Shown piece after piece: positions 24,311-35,086 of a stretch of DNA of 64,000 nt. Each line of letters starts with the position of its first letter. The stretch's first letter is position 1. The notes beneath the pieces were generated by a model. That model had not been told where the DNA came from and did no database searches. It saw only the letters and a list, made by a program, of their open reading frames with translations. Source of the DNA: Lojkania enalia (Eukaryota > Ascomycota > Dothideomycetes > Pleosporales); assembly GCA_010094045.1 (NCBI GenBank), contig ML986648.1, positions 104,128 through 168,127 on the forward strand, written 5' to 3'. The position numbers and the translations under genes are program-made.

Positions 24311-24863
24311 GAGGACCAATGTAGGTATGTCACTTCGGCTTTTTTGTGTGGAAGTTGGATCTGTTCTCTGTGAGTACGCCCTCGGATCGTCTTTCGCTAC
24401 GGTAAACGATACCTAACCAAGCCCCAAAGTCTTGTAGCCCCCAAGGTGGGGTGAATGTGACAAGACCCGAGTTTAATCTAGGTTGCAGCGAACAGGACTC
24501 TACCCCTGTAGCCTCAACAAAACACATGATTACCAAAAATGCAAACTTTTAATTTATATTGCAGGTTTTCGGTGTTGGTCGGGATCGCAGGATAGCGTTA
24601 CATGAATGTGATGCACAATCCAGCCCAGAAACATAGGGCGCATTTACTAGGATGTATGAAGGATGTGTTTCATTTACATAGGGCTTAAATCAATCTTAGT
24701 AGCAACTACTGTCCAATATTGGTTAATATCTGCAATTTTTCTTAACGGTACCTATGATCTTGATTGAAAGAAAGCCCCAGTACGGTAAGGTGCATTTGTA
24801 CTACTGATAAAGCATCCTAGCCAAGTGCTTAGAGTCTCAGGTTATCTCGAAATAATCCTTCAA
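24311..24863. other. Intergenic region upstream of the ABC transporter relic
   Basis: This 553-bp region might hold a lost N-terminal exon of the transporter, but I found no matching coding sequence. A 68-codon open frame at 24330-24536 has no family resemblance. Confidence 0.4.
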
Positions 24864-26516
24864 TCAGACCTCGAAATTCCAAGAAAATGCTACTGCATCC
24901 TTTCGAGGGACGAACTTAACCATGACCTTGCTTCGTGGCGGGGCAATCTGAAGCACTTTGGTCAGATCCTGCTCAGGTTCAACCCATATTCCGCCCGACC
25001 GGTCCAAATCAAAGCGCATCGTGAGCATAGCAACCAGGGTAGCAACCTGGACCATGGCCAACGATTTCCCTGGGCATAGGTTCACACCTCCACCAAAGCC
25101 TCGAAACGCGCTCCCTGGACTTTTTTGAGTAAATCGATTGGGGTCGAATTCATGAGAAGCCTCTCCCCATGTCCCCTTGTGGAAATGGAGGACTCTGTTG
25201 GCGATTAAAAGCATTGATCCTTTCTTTAGCTTGTATTGGTTGTCGCCTACTGTCATGTCTTCCATAATCATGCGAGGTCCTATTCCTGTGGCTCGGAGAC
25301 GAAGAGACTCGTATATGACGGAGAAAATAAGCGGTATATTTTTCAATAGACCGAGGTTTATGGTACGGGTATCTCCTTCAGTAGTCGTAATAGACATAAT
25401 TTGTGTACGAATGTCGTCTAGCAGTATTGGATCGGAGAAAATGTAATGAACGGTCCAGAAAGCCGTAGGCACAGTGTTGGATAGAAGGGCGATGCCATTT
25501 ACCGTTTCAAGCCGAGCAGCATCATCTATTGTGATGACGCCGTCCATTGTGCCCCACCGGGCTCTGGTAAGTATTGATCCCTGTTTGCAATCCCCGGTCT
25601 CGAAGTATGCCCGCATGGCCGCCACAACTGTCTCTCGCCCAGCTATTCCTCTTCGGGCAATGAAGCGAGGTAATACCCCAGTGAGCATTATCTTAGCGAC
25701 ATCTCCTTCGAAGTCCCTGTATAAGCGCACATGATTAGCCTAGATGAATCCCGGTGCATCGGTATATATGATCGATATAGCGGGCGTTGGACTTACCAGA
25801 ATCCAGATTCCACTTTCGGGTCCCGATATGGGTTTCCTGGCCCATACACGGCCTCAGTCATGGCAAACGTGATCTCATGCTGAATCCAAGCCCAGAGATC
25901 AACGGATACCGATTGGTTCGACGTTATAAGGTCATCGAGTCGGGCTTTGAAGACTTGGGCAGAAACGAGATCCATTTCAGCTAGGCCTCCACCTTTGGGG
26001 CCCAATACTTGGTGCATGACTTTCAAGCCCTCGATGGTGAAAGTGTTTTGGCCTTCGCTTTCGGGCCCAAGGTGGGCTTCCATCTTTTTAGCCGTTGATT
26101 CGCTCATAGCTCCCATTTTTGCCGTGAATTTCGCTTCGACGAACCAAAGAGATACCACTCTGGGGAGGCGATGGAGTACGGGCATCAGCTCCGGTGACCG
26201 CACAACATAGATATTGTTGCCAAACAAAGAAAACTTGACGATAGGCAATGTATGATTTTTGCTTTTCTCAAAGTCAATATTGATACTAATGCCCGGAAAA
26301 TCTATGATATGTATCTTGCCTAATTGCTGTATAATATTGAACACGGTACCACAAAATCCCAAGTATATGCCCAATGAAAGGAACTGGAATCAATGGGGGC
26401 ACAGTTGGTGGTTCGCGTTGGCTTGCTCTTCGTTCTCGGTGCAATCTTGCAGAATAAAATGCCAACGCAAGAGCTCCTGCGGCAAAGCAATAGCCGAGTT
26501 TGAGTAAATTCATCAT
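24864..26516 (-). CDS. Cytochrome P450 with an FGGGxxxCPG haem motif, 502 aa
   Basis: This is a haem-thiolate monooxygenase anchored in the ER membrane. Exons: 26516-26350, 26285-25797, 25716-24864, for 1,509 nt. An N-terminal hydrophobic anchor (residues about 3-21) is followed by a basic stretch and the proline-rich PPLIPVPFIGH hinge. ExxR is seen as YESLR, the PERF-like region as FDPNRF, and the haem ligand Cys433 in FGGGVNLCPGK. This haem-loop variant, with a third Gly and no Arg, is typical of fungal P450s annotated as CYP7/CYP8-like, several of which act on steroids or prostanoids. The start chosen is the first ATG of a pair, which gives a normal anchor. It is divergent from the second P450 (556-bp spacer) and downstream of the dead transporter. 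All motifs are intact. The substrate is unknown. Confidence 0.92.
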
Positions 26517-27072
26517 GCGGTCAAGATTCTCTGAGGGCGACGTAGAGAATTTGTTTGATGGAACGTACAATTACTTGGTTTATATAACACAATACGACTT
26601 ATTATAAATATCTGGCATCAATACGAAGCTTCTCCAGATGGAAATGGTGAGACACTTTTTGGTTGACAAAGCTGTAGACGAGAAACGGGGGCCGTCCGGA
26701 TATTTCCCTGTTGCCTATATTGACCGGACAGCTCGGGGAGTACAAGATAAAAAGCTAGGGTCTTTGATGCATACATGGGCCAAGGGGCATATGAAACATC
26801 AACCTCATGCGCTAGGAAGAAGGCAACCTTATATGCATGCCACTTCTAGACAACATTCATAGCGGACCGAACTTGAACATTTTGGGAGGGGGAAATGGGG
26901 GCCAAACGTGTTACGTTGAAGGACATATCACACTAAGAATAAATCCCTCAATCAAACGGCTAGTGTCTTCGTAGATTCATATATCCAGTGAAAGACTACA
27001 ATCGAGTGATACCAAAATTCAATTACTTCTATCATCTTATTAGTCACGAAAGCTCTCAAATTTCTACTCGTC
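26517..27072. promoter_or_regulatory. Divergent promoter region between two P450 genes
   Basis: Both P450 genes start from opposite sides of this 556-bp spacer, so it probably carries shared control elements. The arrangement is common in co-regulated metabolite clusters. I could not name a specific binding site. Confidence 0.55.
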
Positions 27073-29026
27073 ATGTTTGGTTACACAGCTCCCACTATGG
27101 TAGTTCCCGGTTTGTCGTTTGGAGCTGCTATGTTTACAATCTGGTTGATGACTATAACCCAGACCCTGGTGAAGGTATTTGGTATCATACATCAACTTGA
27201 TATGTTTGCCTAACGGTTGATTAGTTTCAAAAGCTGGCTATTTCTGAAGCACGGAGCTATGTACGCTGTAGATATCTTGCGTACAGATATCTCTATAAGG
27301 GTGCTTCTATGATCGATGAGGAGTATAAGAAGTCTGATGGAAAACCTTTCATGATTTACACTCCCGAGAGAATCAACATAATGATCACCTCTCAGCAACA
27401 TATTGAAGAAATGGATAAAGCTCTGAGACGTGATCTATCCCTCCATGCTGTTGCGAAGGACGTAAGCGAAATGCCAGAATTATTGCCACACAAAAGACTT
27501 ACTTGACAGTTGATTCAACCGAAACACACACTACGTGGCTTCGTTTGGAAAGATCAGAGAGGAGTAGAAGGTACTGGATTTTTCCGCGCCATTAGAAATC
27601 TCCTCACCGCCAATCTACCACTGCTCATGCCTCGAATATCAGAAGCGATTTCATCCCAATTCGAAATCGAGCTACAGAATGTCAAAGGAAGGGATGGATG
27701 GGCACGTCTATCAGTCGTCGAAACCACGAGGAAAATTGTCTTGCGCGCGAATTGTTCGGTTTTCTTCCCCTGCGAGCTACGTGAGTATAATATCAATACT
27801 CCACAATTCTTGGAATTTGGGCTAAGCGTATCTAATAGTGGAGAACGCTGACTTCATGGAGGCTGCGCTTTCCTTCCCCGAGGATGTCTATGTAGCAGCA
27901 GAAATAATTCGCTTGTTACCTAAATTCATTGGCCCGTAAGTCACTTCTTCTGGCTCTCCTGCTCATCCAAAGCTAATATATAGAACAGCATGGCAGCGCG
28001 TTTTGCCACTCGAGGACATAAGTCTACCTTTGTTTTATATGACTGCCTCTACCCAGTCATTGCAAATCGAATGAGGGCAAAGAATCAAGCGCCATGTGTA
28101 TGTCGAGAAGCTTCTCAAGATGTAAGTATGCACCCTTCCATCCACGGTCCTAGGCAATTAATAAATGAAGAATGATGCCATCCAATGGCTGATTGATACA
28201 GTCCCAAAACGGGAAAATTGGAGTACTGAAAGACTCGTGGGAGAGATTGTAGCAGTTTGGTATGCGTCCATCCATACTTTAGCAACGGTAGGTCCTCACT
28301 TAGGTTGTGTATATTGCAAGAGATACTAACCGAATCTCGCAGTCAATGGCATATGCTCTCATTGATCTATATTCACATCCTGAATATATCGAGCCATTGC
28401 GAAGAGAGGTAGAAGGTCCACTGTTCAAAAAATTCCAAACAACGAGTGAAGGATTGCCAGAGATCGATAGTTTCTTGAAAGAATCCACCCGACTCAGCTA
28501 CTTTGAGAGCAGTAAGTATCCACGACTGTTCGATAATGGCATCAGATTTAACATCTTTCATCCCAAAGGCTTCATACGTCGACAAGCACTTCGCGACTAC
28601 CGATTCTTTGACGGAACAAATGTAAAGAAGGGCAGTTGGGTCTGCGTGCCCTACAGGTCCATGCTCAGAGACGAGAATACTTATCCTCATGCGTTAATTT
28701 TTGATGGCCGTCGTTTCTTGCAACTGGATCATGGAAATACTCCAAAGTCTTCAAGCCTTTCGCATCACTCCAGTGATTGGCTTGTTTGGGGTAGTGGGCG
28801 AATAACATGGTATGTGCCATTCCATGATTAAAGATTTTCAACTGTATTGACCGATGACAGTCCCGGCCGGTTTTATGCTACTTTGGTCCTTAAACTCGTC
28901 ATTGCACATATGGTACGCAACTATGACTGCGAGTTGGAACCGATCGAGGGAAACATATCATTTCAATGGAGGAGTGCTCTTATTCCTAAAAATACTGTTA
29001 CTTTGAGAGTCAAGCGCCATGTTTAA
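27073..29026 (+). CDS. Cytochrome P450 with a WGSGRITCPG haem motif, 510 aa, 9 exons
   Basis: This is a second haem monooxygenase. Exons: 27073-27174, 27225-27461, 27510-27780, 27839-27935, 27989-28121, 28171-28287, 28343-28511, 28569-28809, 28861-29026, for 1,533 nt with all phases consistent. An N-terminal hydrophobic anchor spans about residues 9-32. The I-helix region lies at the VWYASIHT segment. ExxR is KESTR. The haem ligand Cys456 is in CPGRFYA; its codon is split by the last intron. The CPGRFYA...RNYDCELEP ending resembles the fungal CYP68/CYP503 group, which includes gibberellin-pathway oxidases. That assignment is by motif only. It ends 76 bp from the convergent 3-beta-HSD gene. 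It appears fully intact, unlike the transporter nearby. Confidence 0.92.
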
Positions 29027-29102
29027 ATAGCACAGAATCTGTATATTTGGCCGCATATCAGCAATTCCTCCGAATTATTGAACTCGGTTCGCAACATCTA
29101 CT

Positions 29103-30227
29103 TCACGATTTAGCTAACCCATGAATCCCCATATGCTCCTCTTGTAGCCACCTAACAGATTCTCGAAGAATCTCCTCGTAATTTTGTTTGGGCATAAATC
29201 CTAGTCTTTCCCTAGCCTTGTCAATGTTATAAGTGTGCGTAAAGCAACAGTACTCGACTTGCTGCCTCCCCAACAACCCTGGCCTCTTTCTTCCCAAAGT
29301 GAAAACCCAGAAGAAGAACTCGAGAATATCAGCCAGAGCCAATGCAAGCCACGCAGGAATCTTCGTAGAAAGATCTTTCTTGTCTTCGTGACCCACAATT
29401 CTCCAGACTTCGCGGACGAATCCCCAGAACAAGCGCGGCTCACCGTCATTAATATTATATGCTTCTCCAGCAATAGTTGAAAAGTCCGGACCAAGTAGAG
29501 CGTGCGCAAGCAATGCATGTGATTCCGCAACATTCTGAGTACTACAGTAACTCCATATATTATCCCCATCTCCAATTAAAACATTTGTTTCTTTGTTTCG
29601 AACCGCTGCCATACATCCGGACACTGCTGTTGAATTATGCGTCCCGTAAACAATCGGGAATCGTAGTGCACCCGTGGCGAGAAACCCAGACCAATCATAA
29701 TTTTTGATGGAGAATTCGGGAAGAGTATTCGCTTTCAACACCATTTCCTCTGCGTCGGCTTTTGCTCTTGCGTAGGCGGGAGCTTTCGGATCTGTGTTGG
29801 CCAAAGGATGATCCTCCTTTGTATCCAAATGCTCCCGCCCTCGTGTGACCATATTAGAAGACGTATACACGAATGCCTGGACTTCCTTTGACTCGAGAGC
29901 TAGTTGAAGAAGGTTCCTCGTCCCGCCGACGATTACCCTCTTGTAATCTTTTGCCGAGCCAGTAGTGGGTGGAGGAGCTGAGGCATGGATTATGACTGTT
30001 GGCTTGATTGCTTGGAGAGCCTGCCGAAGAGAGTTGAGGTCTGTAATGTCGCCGGAGAAATATTTTGCTCCGTGGACTTGATACCCTGTGTTCTGGGGGG
30101 CGGAGCGGCTTAACACGGCGACAGAGGCAAATGTGGCGTCCTGGAGTAGATACCGAACGATATGGTAACCGACAAATCCACAGCCCCCAACGACGAGAAC
30201 AGATGTTGGTTGCGGTAGTAAAGCCAT
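29103..30227 (-). CDS. 3-beta-hydroxysteroid dehydrogenase/isomerase family protein (Erg26-like), 374 aa
   Basis: This is an extended SDR related to sterol-4-alpha-carboxylate 3-dehydrogenase (Erg26). Seen: NAD-binding VGGCGFVG near residue 13, Ser and YARAK as the catalytic Ser/YxxxK set, and a family-typical NVLIGDGDN...NVAESHALLAHALL stretch. A hydrophobic segment, WLALALADILEFFFWVFTL, lies near the C-terminus, where Erg26-type enzymes also have a membrane-associated region. The start is the ATG at 30227; the frame opens 21 bp earlier without an ATG. No intron is needed. Such enzymes oxidise a 3-beta-hydroxyl group. Next to two P450s, a duplicated Erg26-like enzyme fits tailoring of a sterol or triterpenoid, but this is inference. 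A housekeeping ERG26 copy elsewhere in the genome would be expected. Confidence 0.88.
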   Translation of the reverse strand: MALLPQPTSVLVVGGCGFVGYHIVRYLLQDATFASVAVLSRSAPQNTGYQVHGAKYFSGDITDLNSLRQALQAIKPTVIIHASAPPPTTGSAKDYKRVIVGGTRNLLQLALESKEVQAFVYTSSNMVTRGREHLDTKEDHPLANTDPKAPAYARAKADAEEMVLKANTLPEFSIKNYDWSGFLATGALRFPIVYGTHNSTAVSGCMAAVRNKETNVLIGDGDNIWSYCSTQNVAESHALLAHALLGPDFSTIAGEAYNINDGEPRLFWGFVREVWRIVGHEDKKDLSTKIPAWLALALADILEFFFWVFTLGRKRPGLLGRQQVEYCCFTHTYNIDKARERLGFMPKQNYEEILRESVRWLQEEHMGIHGLAKS

Positions 30228-30649
30228 TTGAGGGAATATAGAGTCCAATACTAGGCGAAAGATTGGTGTTGGTGTGGAAAAGTCGTCCGGAGAGGGCTGT
30301 GGCTACCGAGAAAAATCAGCCTTTACAGGGATGTGGCAGAGGTTGCAATTTACGGGTCCATGATATTGTAACACAACATTAACATAGCAGCGCAAGGGCT
30401 TTCTCTCTGCCGGGTGTCCTGCAGCAGGGGCAGGCATCTTCGGTCCCCGCTCTAGTTACACAGAGTGATGAACAATTGTTTCATCGGCCCAACTATTTTA
30501 TGCAGAATCCGCCACGCCCTACAGGAAGGTTGTACCAGTATAAACGCCACTGTTTTGTGAAGTTTTGGTATTATTCTATCCCCTTCTTCAGAGAAGGCCT
30601 CTTGAAACCGCTTTCATCCGTTCGGCTCAACCTATTCTTTAGATTCACC
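30228..30649. promoter_or_regulatory. Divergent promoter region, 3-beta-HSD / SAT4-like gene
   Basis: This 422-bp spacer lies between divergent starts, the second divergent pair in the accessory block. No specific site can be named. Confidence 0.45.
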
Positions 30650-32135
30650 ATGTCGGCTGCGGAATTCGATTTGACACATGCCTCCCCAGAGCTGCTGGCG
30701 CTACTGGCCTCTACGCCGGTGATGACCCCACCTAAAGGCGTCACCCCAAATTTCGTCAACCCCGAATCCAGGGCCCATATTCAGATTAAGGTTCTATCTG
30801 TTGTGCTTACATTCACGATTATGTTCTTCTGCAACCGTTTCTACGTGAAAGTATGGTTGATGAAAAAGGTAACTTGGGATGACGGTAGGCATGCTAGTGC
30901 TTAACACTGCGTGTATGGAATGCTGACGGTTTTTTCAGGTACGCTCCTACTGTCTATGATCGGCGCTCTTGCATACTACGTAACTTGTATTTGGGGTATG
31001 CAACTACCTGAATCGTTCGTTCGAGTTAGTCCTGACTACATACCTAGGGTCCCGACACGGCCTAGGAATTCACCAGTGGAATCTCAGTATGATACAAGCA
31101 ATGGATGATGGTCTCATGATTGTAAGCGACTATCGTTTAGTAATATAATATTTATATATATTAATGTAGCGGTAGCCCACGTACTTGGTTACTTTCCTGA
31201 CTCCCTTAGTATTTCTCTTCCTCAAAATGTCATTTTTCATTCTCTATCTACAACTCTTTAGTCAAGAACATAAGATCCGAATTGTTTGCTGGATCGGACT
31301 AGTTGCAACTGCAGTAACATACACTATAATATCTATACTAGTGGGAGTGTTTGCCACGCCGGGGAAGGGAGAGACTTGGTTCTCCCATCAAACATCTGAA
31401 AATATGAAGAGGGACTTGGCGATGTCGGTGCCTCAGTCGATCATTGGTCTAGTATTTGACCTCATCATTTTAGCGGTCCCAATCTTCGCTGTATCAGGAC
31501 TCACAATGTCATTGAAGCGCAAGATTGGTGTCTTGCTGATTTTCCTTTCTGGAACAATGTAATCGTACTATTCTATTGAATTATCACAATATAGCTAATT
31601 GGACCTAGGGCTTGCGTTTGCTCAGCATGTAATATCTATTTCCGGCATGTGCTGGATCACAGTGAAGATAAATCTTATTATTCAATTCCTGTGACAATAA
31701 CCACGTAGGTGATCTGAAAGCGAGTCGTTAGGATACTTTAACTGACTTAAATTTAGCTTGTGCGAAATGTTTGTCGGAATTATAGTAGCCTGTATGCCGT
31801 CTGCCGCCTATTCCACCCGCAAGCACCTCCCAGCCGCCCAGAATCTCATGGGCTCTTTGTCAATTCGCTTCAGAACATGGAAGTTGACCGTACTGGGCTC
31901 ACAAAGCTCTCTCACGCGGTCTCAAACCACTACTGAAACCTCCCATCTAGAGCCCGATGTTCTGAAGTCAACAGATCGGAAGTATGCTCAGTATTATAAC
32001 ATGATCGATCTCAACACAATGAATAGTACTATTACTAGTCAAGCGGGGGATAAGAAAGAAACAACCGATTCGCCTCTATCCTCGGTACTTCATGCTACGT
32101 CTAATTGTGACCTAGAGAAAGGTGAAAGGTGTTAG
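30650..32135 (+). CDS. SAT4/PTH11-type seven-TM integral membrane protein, 407 aa
   Basis: Members of this fungal 'rhodopsin domain, SAT4' family are multi-pass membrane proteins, some in mycotoxin clusters, with unclear biochemical role. Exons: 30650-30884, 30939-30995, 31048-31121, 31176-31558, 31609-31704, 31757-32135, for 1,224 nt. Hydrophobic helices alternate with the usual landmarks. These are WDDGT after the second helix, the LVFLFLKMSFFILYLQLF helix, a long loop with RDLAMSVPQ, IFAVSGLTMSLKRKIGV, and a last helix with EMFVGIIVACMPS. The tail of about 100 residues is polar and Ser/Thr-rich. There is no CFEM domain, unlike the gene at 35087. The fourth acceptor (GGTAG at 31175) was chosen because the nearer TAG acceptor leaves a stop in frame. 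Confidence 0.82.
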
Positions 32136-33368
32136 GTTTAGCGTGGTAGGGATAGCGATGCCTCCAATTGAACAACACGGCTGATCTTCACATTGGGCGT
32201 TGTACTGAATTAAGAGAAATGGTAATTAGATAACATAGGAAGGACCTAGGAGAAAGTGCCTTCGGCAATTTTTGGTTCCTTGTAGACGTTGATTATTTAT
32301 ATTACCTTTCACGTATAATTGATGAGAGAATGGTCATTTATATTTCCTAAATATTACTTCAAGAAAGCTCAGACAACTTTCCACTATGCATGAAGCGAGA
32401 TTCGTATTTGCATGCTTTATGACAACTATAATTTTGGGTATAAGGATAGAGTTGGTGGCGGCGAATAGTGTTTTGAATTCATGTATCGCTATGTTTACCC
32501 ACCGTGCATATTAGGAATGGGGGTAATCATAGTGACAGAATAAATTCATTTGCCTCGAACCTACAAGTTCAGTCTGATGGCCCATCAATTCTATCCCTCT
32601 TCATCCAAAGTTTATATTCAAATCGTTCATCATGTGTTTATAGCATATGATCAAGGGTATTTACCTAGATAGGTGGACAGGTGGCCAGGGGATTACGAAC
32701 CAGAAGAATGTTTTATAAGTCTGTAAGTAAGCTTGATCATTATAGACTATTCATAATTTCTAATAATTTCTAAGCCTCAGACCACACAAGGCCCGTTTTA
32801 TCCAAGATACTCCTCAACCAGACCATCCTCGTTCTCTCTCACACTCAAGCAGTTGATCATCTGCGTCCATAGTAGTTATTTACCCCTCCTCTAAACTCCG
32901 TACCTCTTAGTCGCACATGCCTTGCGAACTTCTTGCGCAACCTCTCAAACCTACATTCCGTGAGAGCAATTGCAAAATCAGCAAGGCGTTTTTGGGCCAC
33001 TAGTTGCTCTCGTTCAGTTCACACGGGTAGCGCAAACCTGGATCCTTCGAATCAGGTAAGAGATTGAGATTAAGAGTTATGTGGATTAAGGAATGATGAC
33101 CGAAATCAAGCTCGCAATATGTAGATCTAACTGGCTATATATACCATAATGAAGATTTATCTGTTGAGATACCAAGTATGGCCTCCTCCTCCGTGTTCGC
33201 TAGAACTACTATTGCAAAGAACCCACCAGAAAGTACATTGCTTGCACCTGCAAAAAGATCTTTAAATTCATAAAATATGGAATCGATCCCTGTCATTCAA
33301 TATTCATCATTGCCACATACAGCCATATAACTATAAATAAGAGGCCATATTCTGATCATATAGTAGTC
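32136..33368. other. AT-rich intergenic region, no gene seen
   Basis: These 1.2 kb are dense in stop codons in all frames. No repeat or family resemblance was recognised. Confidence 0.5.
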
Positions 33369-33981
33369 ATGCTGAGATTGTCGGCTTCATCCTTAGCTTC
33401 GGAATCCAACACTACTAGATCGTCCTCCACCACGTACTCTTTCTTAGGCTGCGACGGATCTTCCTCAGGCTCATTATCCCACGACAACGTCGGCGTAGTG
33501 GAAACCTCCTCGTCGCCAGCTTCAACTCTTGCCTCCTGTCTCGGGTCTTCGCCCCGTTCGCTAATACCTACCTCAGATCGATTATCCCATCCTCCCGATT
33601 CGCTGACCTTCTACCACGCTATCCGATCATATTATGAAAATGTCGCTCCAGTACATGCGTCTCTGCTACTATCACATACTACCAAGTTGCTGGCTCATTT
33701 CCCCGGATCTGGAAGAGGATTGTATCGAAGTGCGCCGCACACTCGGAGTCCGGAATATGTGCCTACACCTGATTGCCTACTAGGAAGGAAGCTGACAGCA
33801 GGCCCCTCTCCACGTGCGTGCATTCGTGGAAATCGTAGATGTGATAACTGCAGATGCTGATGCGGTCAAGGCGGGTTCGGAGGCTCGTAGTGCTGTCGCG
33901 GATAGAGAGGCACGAGCAGGGCGCCATATGCCTTCTGTGCAAAGCCCCTGTATTAGTGAGCTTAGGGCTAAGTTCATGTAG
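33369..33981 (+). CDS. Hypothetical protein, possible two-exon gene, 189 aa
   Basis: I do not recognise this product. A frame opens with the ATG at 33369, is rich in Ser and Thr, and runs to a possible donor at 33759 (GTGCCT). A 43-bp intron with acceptor at 33801 (CAGCAG) then leads in phase to a second segment ending with TAG at 33979-33981. The second segment is Ala/Val/Asp-rich and looks like helical coding sequence (FVEIVDVITADADAVKAG). The total is 570 nt. There is no signal peptide or membrane segment. The low-complexity N-terminus and the lack of relatives make a chance frame possible. It lies inside the accessory block between two membrane-protein genes. Confidence 0.3.
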
Positions 33982-35086
33982 TTTGCAACTTGGAAATGCT
34001 CTTGGCAGGGATTTTGGGGCTAGGCGTAAATTCCCATTTTGCTGTAACAGGTGGAAATTGTGAGCTGGGCGTGCTGGCTTCACATTTGGACAAGGTTGTC
34101 TCGAAGCGCGATATATATTGCTCTTAAGATATCGAAATGAAATTCTATACCAAGAATAGACCCGCAAATGATTGACGTGGGCATCTTTGCGTTCTCCGAA
34201 ATGATATACTCTCCATCTAGGAAATACATGTTCTAAGATATGTGATTGGATAAAGCCTAAGAGATATTGGTATACCCAGATTCATACGCGAGCAGGATAC
34301 ACGTCTCATATCCCAGTTGCATGTTCCTGGACCCTTAGGGATACGTCCAATTACTCAAGTGCGGATGGAAAAGTTGTAGTAATTTGTATCGTTAACACAC
34401 CCCCGAAAGCTCATGCGAACAAGAAGCTCATGGTATTGATAATGAGCAGCTCGGACTACATGCTCGATCATAATGTGGTAATCCTCAATAATTCCTATCT
34501 TCATATTGTTCGAGTCCTTGCTACTGAAGTTTGCGACTAGTCCGCCAACGCAGTTTGAGGTTGAAAGTTTCGAATCCGTTACATTGGTATCTGCGATGGG
34601 ATCGGCCCATATCGGACTAGAGATACGGATGCAATTTGTGATGGCAATATACTCTAGGATTATCAATCTATCTGTCGAAACGACAGGACTTCACATCTCG
34701 ATGGGGATCGATGATTGTGATATCTTGTTTCGATTCGGGAATCGGAATACCAAGAGATGGATCCACGTTGTCTAGGCGGATTGATGCGCCATCGAGCTTT
34801 TGCTCGGTGCATGGTTCCAAATCATCTGTGTCTTTAGTATGGTGAAGACTGTTCAGTAAGGCAGCTACGAGCCTAGATATCCATATCTTGTTTAAACCAG
34901 ACTAGTTGATTTGGATAGTATGAGTGTAATGGCAGTGTAGGAGTTCACACTTAGTTTATTTTCAAAGGCTTTCAGTAACTAAGCTGCGAATGACGCCAGT
35001 GCATACCATAAGGAATTCATGACAGCCACCAAATCATGTGCGTAGGAAATGCGCTTATGACGGCAATTCGTTAATCATTACATAAT
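33982..35086. other. AT-rich intergenic region, no gene seen
   Basis: This 1.1-kb stretch contains an 89-codon open frame at 34506-34775 (+) without family resemblance. Nothing else is supported. Confidence 0.45.
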
